Source of the DNA: Bog-473 sp963783965
GTDB taxonomy: Bacteria; Actinomycetota; Acidimicrobiia; Acidimicrobiales; RAAP-2
Reading direction: 5' to 3'
DNA: 64,000 nt
Assembly: GCA_963783965.1 (NCBI GenBank)
Contig: CAWAPQ010000004.1
Location: forward strand, 186,001-250,000
This document shows, one piece after another, positions 1 through 7,805 of this stretch (within the stretch, counting starts at the first letter, position 1; every line of letters starts with the position of its first letter). The translations under genes and the position numbers were made by a program. Below the pieces are notes generated by a model. It worked only from the letters and a program-made list of their open reading frames with translations, was not told where the DNA came from and did not search any database.

Positions 1-1
1 G

Positions 2-325
2 GCCAACCGCGCCGTGGCGGAGTTGCTGTTCTGGCGTCCCGTCCCGAGCTTCCATCCCTCCGAGGACGCGTTCGCGCCGAGCGTGGCGATGGTCGAGTTG
101 CAGCGGCAGGCGCTCGCCGCCGCCGTCGCCGCCGGTCAACTCGGTCCAGAGGCCAACGGCGATGACGCCGTCTTCCTCGTCTCAACGCTGATCACCGGCG
201 TGCTGAGCCAGGCCTTCGCCAACGAGCCCGACCTCCCCTGGGGCGAGGGTCGGTTCACCTCCGCGTTCCCACGCCTCATGCGTCTGCTGCCTGCCGCGTT
301 TCCGCTGCCCGTGACGTCTCCATAG
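2..325 (+). CDS. TetR-type regulator, C-terminal part (cut by window edge)
   Basis: The reading frame is open from the first bases of the window and ends at TAG 323-325, so only about 107 C-terminal residues are present. The helical, Ala/Leu-rich sequence, with a FWRPVPSF segment and a closing RLMRLLPAAF helix, resembles the ligand-binding/dimerisation domain of TetR regulators of the WHG type. The helix-turn-helix that would confirm the family lies outside the window. The assignment is by resemblance only; target genes and ligand cannot be inferred. Confidence 0.55.
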   Translation, partial: ANRAVAELLFWRPVPSFHPSEDAFAPSVAMVELQRQALAAAVAAGQLGPEANGDDAVFLVSTLITGVLSQAFANEPDLPWGEGRFTSAFPRLMRLLPAAFPLPVTSP

Positions 326-496
326 GTTCGCTTCACGCGCGCCGGGTCGACGCCAGCCCCTCATCAGAGAGGCCCGTCATCGTAGAATTGGTCATTCGTT
401 GTCGGGCTCGCCTTTGATGGCCTCGTCACATCGTCACATCGTCCGGGACGGCGGGCCGGTTCGGGTACGGTCGTCCCGGCAGGGAGGGGGGCGTTC

Positions 497-2254
497 GTGC
501 GACGTCGCTGGACCGCTGGACCGGTCGCTTTCTTGGCGGCCGCCGTGATGTTGCTCGGGCTCACCGTCGGCGTCTCCCCGTCGATCGCGTCCGCCGGCAC
601 GCCCGTGCCCGGGGCGCCCAACTGCCCGATGTTCCCGGCGGACAACGTCTGGAACACTCCCGTCGCGGGATTGCCGGTCAACCCTCAGAGCGCGGCCTGG
701 TTGGCCAGCATGGATGCCGGCACGACGAATCTCCATCCCGACTTCGGGCCCTCGGGCGACCCATCGAACCCGTACGGCATGCCCTACACCGTGGTCTCCC
801 CGTCACAGCCCGAGGTCCCGATCACCTTCCAGTACGCCGACGAGAGCGATCCGGGGCCCTACCCCTTCAGCGCGTCGACACCGATTGAGGGCGGGCAGCA
901 GTCGACCGGGGACCGCCACGCCATCATGGTCAACCCGGCTACGTGCACCCTCTACGAGCTCTACGACGCGCAGTACAGCGCGTCAGGCTCGACCGCCGGT
1001 TCGGGGGCGATCTGGAACCTCGACTCGAATGCGCTGCGGCCGGCGGGTTGGACGTCGGCCGACGCGGCCGGACTGCCAATCCTCCCGGGGCTGGTGCGCT
1101 ACGACGAGGTGCAGTCGGGTGCCATCACACACGCCATCAGGATGACGGCCGAGGCGACGGACGCGTCGTACCTGTGGCCGGCCCGACACGAAGCGGGGAC
1201 GTCGTCCAACCCGAACCTGCCACCCATGGGCGCGCGTTTCCGGCTCAAGGCCAGCTACAACATCTCGGGCTACTCCCCGCAGGCCCAGGTGGTCCTGCGG
1301 GCCATGCAGCAGTACGGGCTGATCCTGGCCGACAACGGCTCCAACTGGTACTTCGGGGGCACGGCGGACGACAACTGGCCGAGTGCGCTGGTCGACGAGC
1401 TCAAGCAGGTGCCGGCCAGCGCGTTCGAGGCGGTGGACGAGTCGGGACTCATGATCGACCCCAACTCGGGACAGGCCCGCCAGCTCGGGGTCTCGGTCAA
1501 CTGCGGGTCCGGCCCCGGCTACCGACTGGTGGCGACGGACGGCGGGATCTTTTCCTTCTGCCAATCCTTCTTGGGCTCCATGGGCGGCCAGCACCTGAAC
1601 GCGCCGATGGTGGGCATGGCCGAGACGCCGGGAGCCGCCGGGTACTGGGAGGTGGCGTCGGACGGTGGCATCTTCAGCTACGGCGACGCGCACTTCTACG
1701 GCTCGACCGGATCCATCCACCTGAACAGGCCGATCGTCGGCATGGCGGCCACCCCCGACGGCGGCGGCTACTGGCTGGTCGCCTCCGACGGGGGCATCTT
1801 CAGCTACGGCGACGCGCACTTCTACGGCTCGACCGGATCCATCCACCTGAACAGGCCGATCGTCGCCATGGCAGCCACCCCAGACGGCGGCGGCTACTGG
1901 CTGGTCGCCTCCGACGGGGGCATCTTCAGCTACGGCGACGCCGCCTTCTACGGGTCGCGCGGCGGGCAACCGCTCAACAAGCCCATCGTCGGCATGGCCT
2001 CGAGCGCATCAGGCCACGGCTACTGGCTGGTGGCCTCCGACGGGGGCATCTTCACCTATGGCGATGCCGCCTTCGAGGGATCCGCCGGCTCACTCGCCCT
2101 GGCCAAGCCGATCGTCGGCATGCAGGCCACGCCAAGCGGTGGGGGCTACTGGCTCGTCGCCTCCGACGGAGGGATCTTCGGCTACGGCGACGCCGCCTTC
2201 AACGGGTCGACGGGCGGCCTCGCCCTCAACGCGCCCATCGTCGCCATGGGGTGA
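497..2254 (+). CDS. Secreted protein with 42-residue C-terminal repeats
   Basis: This 585-residue protein starts at GTG 497 behind a strong purine-rich site (agggaggggg). Residues 1-33 form a signal peptide: RRR, a hydrophobic core, and a likely cut after ASA. Residues about 35-340 form a domain I recognise from secreted actinobacterial proteins of unknown function, with the motifs LPPMGARFRLKA and LADNGSNWYFGG. From about residue 345 there are six copies of a 41-42 residue unit built on GYWLVASDGGIFSYGDAAFYGS, the last one truncated. Such repeats probably make a beta-propeller or beta-solenoid; this is inference. The repeat type is, as I recall, abundant in Acidimicrobiia. No catalytic motif is evident. 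It is probably extracellular or wall-associated. Confidence 0.8.
   Translation: MRRRWTAGPVAFLAAAVMLLGLTVGVSPSIASAGTPVPGAPNCPMFPADNVWNTPVAGLPVNPQSAAWLASMDAGTTNLHPDFGPSGDPSNPYGMPYTVVSPSQPEVPITFQYADESDPGPYPFSASTPIEGGQQSTGDRHAIMVNPATCTLYELYDAQYSASGSTAGSGAIWNLDSNALRPAGWTSADAAGLPILPGLVRYDEVQSGAITHAIRMTAEATDASYLWPARHEAGTSSNPNLPPMGARFRLKASYNISGYSPQAQVVLRAMQQYGLILADNGSNWYFGGTADDNWPSALVDELKQVPASAFEAVDESGLMIDPNSGQARQLGVSVNCGSGPGYRLVATDGGIFSFCQSFLGSMGGQHLNAPMVGMAETPGAAGYWEVASDGGIFSYGDAHFYGSTGSIHLNRPIVGMAATPDGGGYWLVASDGGIFSYGDAHFYGSTGSIHLNRPIVAMAATPDGGGYWLVASDGGIFSYGDAAFYGSRGGQPLNKPIVGMASSASGHGYWLVASDGGIFTYGDAAFEGSAGSLALAKPIVGMQATPSGGGYWLVASDGGIFGYGDAAFNGSTGGLALNAPIVAMG
1529..2251 (+). repeat. Six tandem 126-bp (42-codon) repeats in the secreted protein gene
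   Basis: The units begin near 1529, 1652, 1778, 1904, 2030 and 2156. The first is one codon shorter and the last is cut short. Copies two and three (1652-1903) are almost identical at DNA level, differing at only a few positions, whereas the outer copies are diverged. This indicates recent duplication or gene conversion in the middle of the array. The reading frame is kept throughout. Confidence 0.85.
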
Positions 2255-2279
2255 GCGGAGCGACCACTCCGGGCCGCGC

Positions 2280-2747
2280 TCAGCGCTCCCCGGTGTCGAG
2301 GGTCTTTCGGTACACGCTGGTCTCGCGCGTCTCGAAGCCCATGCGCAGGTACAAGCGGTGGGCCGCCTCGCGCTCGGGCCGTGACGTGAGGTCAACGGTC
2401 CGAGCCCCGATCGCGGCCGAACGGTCGACGGCAGCCTGCACGAGGGCACCCGCCACTCCTGCCCCCCGGGCGGCGGCGTCGACCACGACATCCTCAATCC
2501 AGGCCCGCACGCCCGTCGGGATCTCGAACGTGATCAACGTCAGCATCCCCACGATCCTCCCGTCGAGCCGAGCCACGAACAGTGCGGTGCCACCCTCGCC
2601 GACCATCCGCTCCAAAACGGCGCGGCTGGGCGCCGGCGCCGAGCGGGAGAGCTGGGGCACCAGGCGGCCGACCGCGGCGCAGAGGTCGTCGTCGACCGCA
2701 GTGGCGGCCTCGACCTCGATCACGACGTCGTCGACTCTCCCCGCCAC
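2280..2747 (-). CDS. GNAT family N-acetyltransferase
   Basis: The 155-residue single-domain GNAT protein has a central strand (TALFVARLDGRIVGMLTL), an acetyl-CoA loop-like segment (VVDAARGAGVAGALV; canonical form R/Q-x-x-G-x-G/A) and a final LYLRMGFETR motif typical of the fold. Members transfer an acetyl group from acetyl-CoA to an amine; the substrate here is unknown. The start is GTG 2747, inside the 3' end of the upstream NUDIX gene (28 bp overlap), so the two are probably cotranscribed and translationally coupled. A slightly later GTG is possible. Confidence 0.8.
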   Translation of the reverse strand: MAGRVDDVVIEVEAATAVDDDLCAAVGRLVPQLSRSAPAPSRAVLERMVGEGGTALFVARLDGRIVGMLTLITFEIPTGVRAWIEDVVVDAAARGAGVAGALVQAAVDRSAAIGARTVDLTSRPEREAAHRLYLRMGFETRETSVYRKTLDTGER

Positions 2748-3430
2748 ATCGGCTGGCGCACGCTGTCGTAGAGCACGTCACGCCGCTCGCCGTTGATGGC
2801 GGCGAAAACGTGCTCGCCCCAACGATCGGAACCCACGAGTGGCTGGGGCAGCGCGTCGCGCGTGAACCACCCGACGTCACGGGTCTCGAGCGGGTGCGGG
2901 GCCAGCTCGCCGCCCACGGCCTGGCAGTAGAAGAGCAGCGAGTAGAGCGGGACGCGGGTGAAGCCGAGGCGCAGGCCGTCGAGGACGGCGATGAGGCGCA
3001 CCGGCTCGGCGATGATGCCGGTCTCCTCCTCCACCTCCTTCACGACGACCTCGGCCGCCGAGTAGCCCACGTCGCACCACCCGGTCGGGTAGAGCCAGAT
3101 GCCCGAGTCGGCGCGCTGGATCAGCAGCAGCTCGCCCTTGTCGTTGCCCACCGCGGCCCCGACGGCGACCTTGGGTGTGACGTAGCCCGGGACGCCCTTG
3201 CCGACGGTGTCCATCCACTCCTGCACCAGTCCGCCCGCGTAGTCGGGGTCCTCGTCCGCGCCGTCGGCCTCGGTGCGGATGTCCGCCGCCACCTTGAGGA
3301 TCTCCTCGAAGCGCTCCTTCTCGTAGAGGCTCTCGGTGAAGCCGAGCCCCGTGCGGGCGATGCCCGAGAGGGTCTCGCTCCAGCGCAGCAGCGTCTTGAG
3401 CGGCACGTCACGGTCGGTGCTCGGGTCCAC
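2720..3430 (-). CDS. NUDIX hydrolase with N-terminal helical domain
   Basis: The 236-residue protein has an N-terminal helical region (residues 1-75) of the kind found in NUDIX_N proteins. A NUDIX domain follows, with a Nudix box around GWCDVGYSAAEVVVKEVEEE and the closing ETGI. Lysine stands where many members have arginine before EVEEE. Such enzymes hydrolyse nucleoside diphosphates linked to another moiety, often ADP-ribose-like substrates, using Mg2+; the substrate here is not established. The start is GTG 3430. The gene overlaps the downstream GNAT gene by 28 bp and is divergent from the small cysteine protein at 3475. Confidence 0.82.
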   Translation of the reverse strand: MDPSTDRDVPLKTLLRWSETLSGIARTGLGFTESLYEKERFEEILKVAADIRTEADGADEDPDYAGGLVQEWMDTVGKGVPGYVTPKVAVGAAVGNDKGELLLIQRADSGIWLYPTGWCDVGYSAAEVVVKEVEEETGIIAEPVRLIAVLDGLRLGFTRVPLYSLLFYCQAVGGELAPHPLETRDVGWFTRDALPQPLVGSDRWGEHVFAAINGERRDVLYDSVRQPMWRGESTTS

Positions 3431-3474
3431 GAGCGTGACGCTACCGCGGCACGCAGGCTGGGCCAGAATGGGGC

Positions 3475-3663
3475 GTGGCCGTAAACGAGGATTGTCGTCA
3501 TTACGTGATGCGGACCACGCCGCGGGGAGAGCGCCTCGAGCGTTGCAAAGTCGACGCCAACGAGCCGCTGCCCTTCGCCTGCCCTCCGGGCTGCGTCTTC
3601 TACGAACCCCGCCGGGTCTCCTCTGCGGGCTGGCACGTGCCCCCGAGCCCCGACGGGGACTGA
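3475..3663 (+). CDS. Small four-cysteine protein of unknown function
   Basis: This is a 62-residue reading frame starting at GTG 3475 with cysteines at 7, 24, 36 and 40 (CRHY, ERC, ACPPGC), a spacing that could hold one zinc ion or form disulfides. It is rich in Pro and Arg and has no signal peptide. I do not recognise a named family. It sits in its own orientation between a NUDIX gene and the NIL/larE set, which argues that it is a real gene rather than a shadow. Function is unknown. Confidence 0.6.
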   Translation: MAVNEDCRHYVMRTTPRGERLERCKVDANEPLPFACPPGCVFYEPRRVSSAGWHVPPSPDGD

Positions 3664-3673
3664 TCCGGGGCGC

Positions 3674-3919
3674 TCAGCCCTCCAGGACGTCCCCCAGCAG
3701 GTCCACCGTGATGCCCTCGCCGCGCAGCCATTCGAGCGCTGCCTCCACCTGGGCTGATTCACCGTCCATTTCGCAGACGATCCAGCCCCGGTGCTCCTCC
3801 ACGTCGGCCCGTCGGATGTCGGGATCCACGTCGAACCGGCGCACGAGAGTGGCCAGGACGGCCCGCCGCACCTCGGACTCCGGGAACGTCAGCTTGACCT
3901 TGACCCGCACCGCGCTCAC
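3674..3919 (-). CDS. Stand-alone NIL-domain protein
   Basis: This 81-residue protein has an alternating strand/helix pattern (RVKVKLTFPESEVRRAVLAT, then IRRADVEEHRGWIVCEMDG, then ALEWLRGEGITVDLLGD). The pattern fits the NIL domain, an ACT-like ligand-binding fold best known from the C-terminus of methionine importer MetN. The GTG start at 3919 overlaps the larE stop by 4 bp (GTGA) and is preceded by GAGGAGGAAC. Fusion of the same fold to sulfur-transfer or methionine-linked proteins elsewhere suggests a sulfur-related role next to larE; this is inference. Confidence 0.75.
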   Translation of the reverse strand: MSAVRVKVKLTFPESEVRRAVLATLVRRFDVDPDIRRADVEEHRGWIVCEMDGESAQVEAALEWLRGEGITVDLLGDVLEG

Positions 3920-4749
3920 GGTTCCTCCTCGTTCGCCCCCGCCTGCGGCAGGCCCCGGTTCAGACTGCCGGAACGAAAGCCTTCCAGGTCCAGGGCGACG
4001 AAACGGAATCCCGCCGCCCGCACGGCGCTCACGACCTCTTCCCGGCGGGCCACAACCTCGGCCAGTACGTCGGGCTCCACCTCCAGGCGGGCGGCATCGC
4101 CGTGGTGGCGCACGCGCAGCTGGCCGAATCCGAGCGCGCGCAGCGCCGATTCGGCCCCCTCGACGGCAGCCAGACGGCCCAGGGTGACGGGCGTGCCGTA
4201 GGGCAGGCGCGAGGCCAGGCAGGCCGCGGCGGGCTTGTCCCACGTGCGCAACCCGAGTTCCCGGGAGGTACGCCGAATCGCGTCCTTGTCGAAGCCGGCC
4301 TCGACGAGCGGGAAGGCGGCCCCGCTCGCCGCCGCCGCGGCCTGACCCGGACGGTGATCGCCCAGGTCGTCCACGTTCACGCCGAGCACGACCGTGGCGC
4401 CCTCGGCCGCGGCCAGCGGACCCACCGCGTCCATGAGGGCGGTCTTGCAACGGGCACAGCGGTCCGGGCCGTTGGCGACGTACGCCGCGTCCTCCATCTC
4501 GTTCGTCGGGACGCCGACCCAGCGCAGCCCCCACTCATCGGCCAGGGCCCGGCAGTCCGCCTCCTCCGCGCCGGCCAGCGACGGCGAGAGCGCAGTGGCG
4601 CAGAGAACCGCGTCCCGCCCGAGCGTGTCGTGGGCCATCTTGGCCAAGAACGAGGAGTCCGCGCCTCCGCTGAACGCAACCACCACATGCCCCAGGCGTC
4701 GCAACGCAAGTCTGAGGTCGTCAAGAGAGGCCTGGGCGGTGGCGGTCAC
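3916..4749 (-). CDS. larE: LarE-like ATP-dependent sulfur transferase (PP-loop)
   Basis: The 277-residue PP-loop protein has AFSGGADSS near residue 25 for ATP pyrophosphate binding and the LarE signature KPAAACLASRLPYG near residue 170, containing the conserved cysteine. In characterised LarE this cysteine, or a bound cluster sulfur, is donated to the pincer nickel cofactor of lactate racemase after adenylation of the cofactor precursor. An additional RCARCK pair lies near residue 98. No larA, larB or larC is visible nearby, so the acceptor may be something else; many actinobacterial LarE homologues lack larA. The GTG start at 4749 lies 10 bp downstream of hemQ, and the 3' end overlaps the NIL gene. 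Confidence 0.85.
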   Translation of the reverse strand: MTATAQASLDDLRLALRRLGHVVVAFSGGADSSFLAKMAHDTLGRDAVLCATALSPSLAGAEEADCRALADEWGLRWVGVPTNEMEDAAYVANGPDRCARCKTALMDAVGPLAAAEGATVVLGVNVDDLGDHRPGQAAAAASGAAFPLVEAGFDKDAIRRTSRELGLRTWDKPAAACLASRLPYGTPVTLGRLAAVEGAESALRALGFGQLRVRHHGDAARLEVEPDVLAEVVARREEVVSAVRAAGFRFVALDLEGFRSGSLNRGLPQAGANEEEP

Positions 4750-4759
4750 GGCGTTGCGC

Positions 4760-5434
4760 TCAGGCGCCCAGCACCGCCAGCACGTCGTCGAGCAGGCCGA
4801 CCATGCCGGTGTAGAAGGGGCCGAACTCGGCGTAGCGAGCGGAGGCCTCGTCGAAGCGCATCTCGTAGACGCAGTCCTTGAGGTCGTCGGGATGCACGCC
4901 GAACAAGGTGACGCCCCACTCGTAGTCGTCGAGCCCGGTCGAACCGGTGATGACCTGGAGCACCCTGCCGTGGAAGGTCCGCCCCACCTTCCCGTGGCCC
5001 AGCATCAATTCCTTGCGTGCGTCGAAGTCCAAGGCGTACCAGTTGTCCTGCTCGCCCCGGCGCTTGCTCATCGGGTAGAAGCAGAAGGCGCTCTTGCCCT
5101 CGGGCGGTAGCTGGGGGAACAGGCGGGCCTGGCGCAGCGCGTCGGGAACCCCCGCCGCGTACTCCGAGACCTCGGTCAACGACACATAGGACTCGGCGGC
5201 CACGAGGCCGGACGCGAGAGCCTCGGTCTGCAGCTGGCGCAGTCGCCAGATGTCCGGCCCGAGCGCCATCAGGCCCAGGTCCGCCTTGTGTCCCAGCAGG
5301 GCAACCGGGACCACTTGGTACCCGTCGGCCTCGGCCGCGCTCAGGGCTTTGCGCAGGGCCTGCGCATCGAAATCGGGTGCCAGTCGGCAGAACAGGTGGA
5401 GGACACCCCATCCGGTCGTCGGGGTCAGTGGCAC
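4760..5434 (-). CDS. hemQ: Coproheme decarboxylase HemQ (chlorite dismutase-like)
   Basis: This protein has about 224 residues from GTG 5434; longer frame extensions to 5599 run into repeat-rich non-coding DNA and were not used. It matches the pentameric Cld-like family of Gram-positive HemQ: YVSLTEVSEY, the KSAFCFYPMSKRR segment with the conserved Tyr-Pro-Met-Ser-Lys-Arg, NWYALDFDARKELMLGHG and GVTLFGV. HemQ oxidatively decarboxylates coproheme III to heme b at the end of the coproporphyrin-dependent pathway of Actinobacteria and Firmicutes. The only other genes in this leftward set are larE and NIL, so no other heme gene is linked here. Confidence 0.9.
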   Translation of the reverse strand: MPLTPTTGWGVLHLFCRLAPDFDAQALRKALSAAEADGYQVVPVALLGHKADLGLMALGPDIWRLRQLQTEALASGLVAAESYVSLTEVSEYAAGVPDALRQARLFPQLPPEGKSAFCFYPMSKRRGEQDNWYALDFDARKELMLGHGKVGRTFHGRVLQVITGSTGLDDYEWGVTLFGVHPDDLKDCVYEMRFDEASARYAEFGPFYTGMVGLLDDVLAVLGA

Positions 5435-5501
5435 GTCGTCAGTGTAGAGAAGGTGCCCCCCGCCACCCAACCGTGCCCGAACAGTGCCTGAGTGCTTTCG
5501 T

Positions 5502-5547
5502 CGATGTGTCTCTACCCACCAGCCACCTAGTGGGTAGAGACACATCG
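5502..5547. repeat. Palindromic element, copy 1 of 3
   Basis: The arms are perfect 18-bp inverted copies, cgatgtgtctctacccac (5502-5519) and gtgggtagagacacatcg (5530-5547), with a 10-nt centre. The centre and inner arms share ACCCAC-n5/6-ACCTAGTGGGT with the elements at 20917 and 40770. The outer arm sequence differs from the other two copies but remains perfectly paired. No T-tract follows on either strand, so it is not a standard terminator. Confidence 0.85.
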
Positions 5548-5566
5548 GAGGCATCCGGCCGAATCG

Positions 5567-5602
5567 GCCGAACCCTGCCAAAAAGCCGAACCCTGCCAAA
5601 AA
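5567..5602. repeat. Two exact tandem copies of an 18-bp unit
   Basis: The unit gccgaaccctgccaaaaa occurs at 5567-5584 and again at 5585-5602 without mismatch. On the minus strand the A-runs become T-runs just beyond the groEL hairpin, so the repeats may contribute to termination. Otherwise no function is apparent. Confidence 0.8.
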
Positions 5603-5619
5603 AGAGGCCGGAAAGAACA

Positions 5620-5646
5620 GTGCGCCCGGCCAAAGGCCGGGCGCAC
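5620..5646 (-). terminator. Probable groEL terminator hairpin
   Basis: A perfect 12-bp stem, gtgcgcccggcc against ggccgggcgcac, encloses a 3-nt AAA loop about 107 bp beyond the groEL stop. On the minus strand it is followed by TGTTCTTTCC and then T-runs some 16 nt further, which is a loose form of an intrinsic terminator. Confidence 0.55.
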
Positions 5647-5752
5647 CATTTCAGCCTCGGTTGGGGGTGAGGCGGTCCCACTGTCACACCGGGCTGTTGC
5701 AGCGACGTGGCAGCGGGGTGACAGCCCCCTCCCGGACCAGCTCGGAGCCGGT

Positions 5753-7369
5753 CTAGTAGTCGTCCATCCCGCCGGGCATGGCGGGCGCGTCGTCCTCAGG
5801 CTTGTCCACTATGACGGCCTCGGTCGTGAGGAACAGCGCGGCGATGGAGGCGGCGTTCTGCAGGGCCGAACGGGTGACCTTGGCGGCGTCGATGACGCCG
5901 GTCTTGAAGAGGTCCTCGTACTCGCCGGTGGCGGCGTTGAGGCCGTGCGAACCCTTCAGGTTGCGCACCTTCTCAACGATGACGCCGCCCTCGAGTCCCG
6001 CGTTGACCGCGATCTGCTTCAGCGGCTCCTCCACGGCCTTGCCCACGATGCGGGCCCCCGTGGCCTCGTCGCCCTCGAGCTTCTCGGCCCCCTCGTAAAT
6101 GGCGGTCTGGGCCCGCAGCAGGGCGACCCCACCACCGGGCACGACACCCTCTTCAATGGCAGCCTTCGTCGTCGAGACGGCGTCCTCAATGCGGTGCTTC
6201 TTCTCCTTGAGCTCCACCTCGGTGGCGGCCCCGACCTTGATCACGGCCACGCCACCGGACAGCTTGGCCAGGCGCTCCTGCAGCTTCTCCCGGTCGTAGT
6301 CCGAGTCGGTGTTCTCGATCTCGGTCTTGATCTGGTTGATGCGGCCCTTGATGTCGGACTCGGTGCCCGCGCCCTCGACCAACGTGGTCTCGTCCTTGGT
6401 GATGACCACCTTGCGGGCGGTGCCGAGCAGGTCGAGCGTGACGTTCTCCAGCTTGAGGCCGACCTCTTCGGTGACGACCTGGCCACCGGTGAGGATGGCG
6501 ATGTCCTGCAGCATGGCCTTGCGGCGCTCACCGAAGCCGGGTGCCTTGACGGCGACCGAGCGGAAGGTGCCGCGGATCTTGTTCACCACCAGAGTGGCCA
6601 GGGCCTCGCCCTCGACGTCCTCGGCGATGATCAGCAATGGCTTGCCGCTCTGCATGACCTTCTCCAGCACGGGGAGCAGGTCGCGCACGGCCGTGATCTT
6701 CGAGCCCACGAGCAGCACGTAGGCGTCCTCCAGCGTGGCCTCCATGCGCTCGGGATCGGTCACGAAGTAGGGGGCGATGTAGCCCTTGTCGAAGCGCATG
6801 CCCTCCACGAGGTCCATGTCCATGCCGAAGGTCTGCGACTCCTCGACGGTGATGACACCGTCACGGCCCACCTTGTCGATGGCCTCGGAGATCATTTCGC
6901 CGATCTCGGTGTCGGCGGCCGAGATGGAGGCCACCTGGGCGATCTGCCCCTTGGACTCGGTCTCCTTGGCGATGCCGTGGATGGAGCCCACGGCGATCTC
7001 CACCGCAGCCTCGATGCCCCGCTTGAGCGCCATCGGGTTGGCCCCGGCGGCGACGTTGCGCAGGCCCTCGCGGACCATGGCCCAGGCCAGGACGGTCGCC
7101 GTCGTCGTGCCGTCACCGGCCACGTCGTCGGTCTTCTTGGCCACTTCCTTGACCAGCTCGGCGCCGATCTTCTCGAACGGGTCCTCGAGGTCGATCTCCT
7201 TGGCGATGGACACGCCGTCGTTGGTGATCGTCGGGGCGCCCCACTTCTTGTCGAGCACCACGTTGCGGCCCTTCGGGCCGAGGGTGACGCGGACCGCGTC
7301 CGCCAGCTTGTTCATGCCGGTCTCCAGGCCGCGGCGGGCTTCCTCCTGGAACGCGATGATCTTGGCCAT
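5753..7369 (-). CDS. groEL: 60-kDa chaperonin GroEL
   Basis: This full-length 538-residue GroEL opens MAKIIAFQEEARRGLE and contains LGPKGRNVVLDKKWGAPTIT and the ATPase motif DDVAGDGTTTATVLA near residue 85. It forms the double-ring chaperonin that folds cytosolic proteins with GroES. The C-terminus ends PGGMDDY, without a long Gly-Met tail. The ATG at 7369 is preceded by CGGAGGAA. There is no groES beside it, as is common for one of two or more groEL copies in Actinobacteria. The perfect CIRCE 17 bp upstream predicts HrcA repression and heat induction. Confidence 0.97.
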   Translation of the reverse strand: MAKIIAFQEEARRGLETGMNKLADAVRVTLGPKGRNVVLDKKWGAPTITNDGVSIAKEIDLEDPFEKIGAELVKEVAKKTDDVAGDGTTTATVLAWAMVREGLRNVAAGANPMALKRGIEAAVEIAVGSIHGIAKETESKGQIAQVASISAADTEIGEMISEAIDKVGRDGVITVEESQTFGMDMDLVEGMRFDKGYIAPYFVTDPERMEATLEDAYVLLVGSKITAVRDLLPVLEKVMQSGKPLLIIAEDVEGEALATLVVNKIRGTFRSVAVKAPGFGERRKAMLQDIAILTGGQVVTEEVGLKLENVTLDLLGTARKVVITKDETTLVEGAGTESDIKGRINQIKTEIENTDSDYDREKLQERLAKLSGGVAVIKVGAATEVELKEKKHRIEDAVSTTKAAIEEGVVPGGGVALLRAQTAIYEGAEKLEGDEATGARIVGKAVEEPLKQIAVNAGLEGGVIVEKVRNLKGSHGLNAATGEYEDLFKTGVIDAAKVTRSALQNAASIAALFLTTEAVIVDKPEDDAPAMPGGMDDY

Positions 7370-7385
7370 CTGGTGTATTCCTCCG

Positions 7386-7412
7386 TTAGCACTCTCGTCT
7401 TGTGAGTGCTAA
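7386..7412 (-). promoter_or_regulatory. CIRCE operator (HrcA site) of groEL
   Basis: The sequence is TTAGCACTC-N9-GAGTGCTAA, an exact match to the CIRCE consensus with its standard 9-bp spacer, ending 17 bp before the groEL start codon. HrcA binds this dyad and represses chaperone genes; release occurs on heat stress when GroEL is titrated. Confidence 0.97.
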
Positions 7413-7529
7413 TAGGTAACCACCTTAGGGCGCCGGGCGCAAGGGCGACGCGCCCCGATCTTCCCGCCGGAGGACCTCCCCGTGCCCTGAGCGGACCCTG
7501 ACCCGGGCCACCCCGGAACCAGCCGCGGG

Positions 7530-7805
7530 TCAGCCTCCGGCGACGGCGGGGACGATGGAGAGCGTCTGGCCCGGCGCGACCGGCGTGGCCAGGCCGTCCA
7601 GGAAGCGGACGTCCTCGTCCGCCAGGAAGACATTGACGAACCGGCGCAGGTTGCCCGCCTCGTCGAAGAGCCGCTCGGCCAGTCCGGGGTGGGCGGCGTC
7701 GACGGCCTTGAGCACCTCGCCCACCGAAGACCCCTCCACCTCGACCTCGCCGGCGCCCCCGGTCAGGGTGCGCAGCTGGGTGGGGATGCGGACGGTCACG
7801 CTCAT
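7530..7805 (-). CDS. MoaD/ThiS/CysO-like ubiquitin-fold sulfur carrier
   Basis: The 91-residue beta-grasp protein MSVTVRIPTQLRTLTGG... ends in VAGG. The terminal diglycine is the site that is adenylated and thiocarboxylated in MoaD, ThiS and CysO. The ATG at 7805 overlaps the thrC stop by 4 bp (ATGA), so translation is probably coupled. CysO-type carriers donate sulfide for cysteine synthesis with a dedicated synthase and the protease Mec; neither is visible here. The acceptor, and hence the pathway, is not shown. The family call is firm; the choice between MoaD2 and CysO is open. Confidence 0.85.
   Translation of the reverse strand: MSVTVRIPTQLRTLTGGAGEVEVEGSSVGEVLKAVDAAHPGLAERLFDEAGNLRRFVNVFLADEDVRFLDGLATPVAPGQTLSIVPAVAGG

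Larger units (their letters stand above)
5435..5752. other. Structured gene-free region between groEL and hemQ
   Basis: This 318 bp non-coding stretch holds, in + order, an 18-bp-armed palindrome (5502-5547), a CGGCCGA-A-TCGGCCG dyad (5556-5570), two exact 18-bp tandem copies (5567-5602) and a GC-rich 12-bp hairpin (5620-5646). It must also contain the hemQ promoter, which I could not locate with confidence. No convincing reading frame is present. Confidence 0.7.

Noticed and set aside
1529..2251. CRISPR-like regular repeats
   Set aside because: The repeats are contiguous coding units of 126 bp without spacers and keep the reading frame.
5502..5547. The three long palindromes as ordinary intrinsic terminators
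   Set aside because: No T-tract follows on either strand and the core sequence is conserved between copies, which terminators do not require.
5435..5599. N-terminal extension of hemQ
   Set aside because: The added residues are translated from the palindrome and tandem-repeat region. HemQ homologues begin near VPLTPTTGWGVLHLF.
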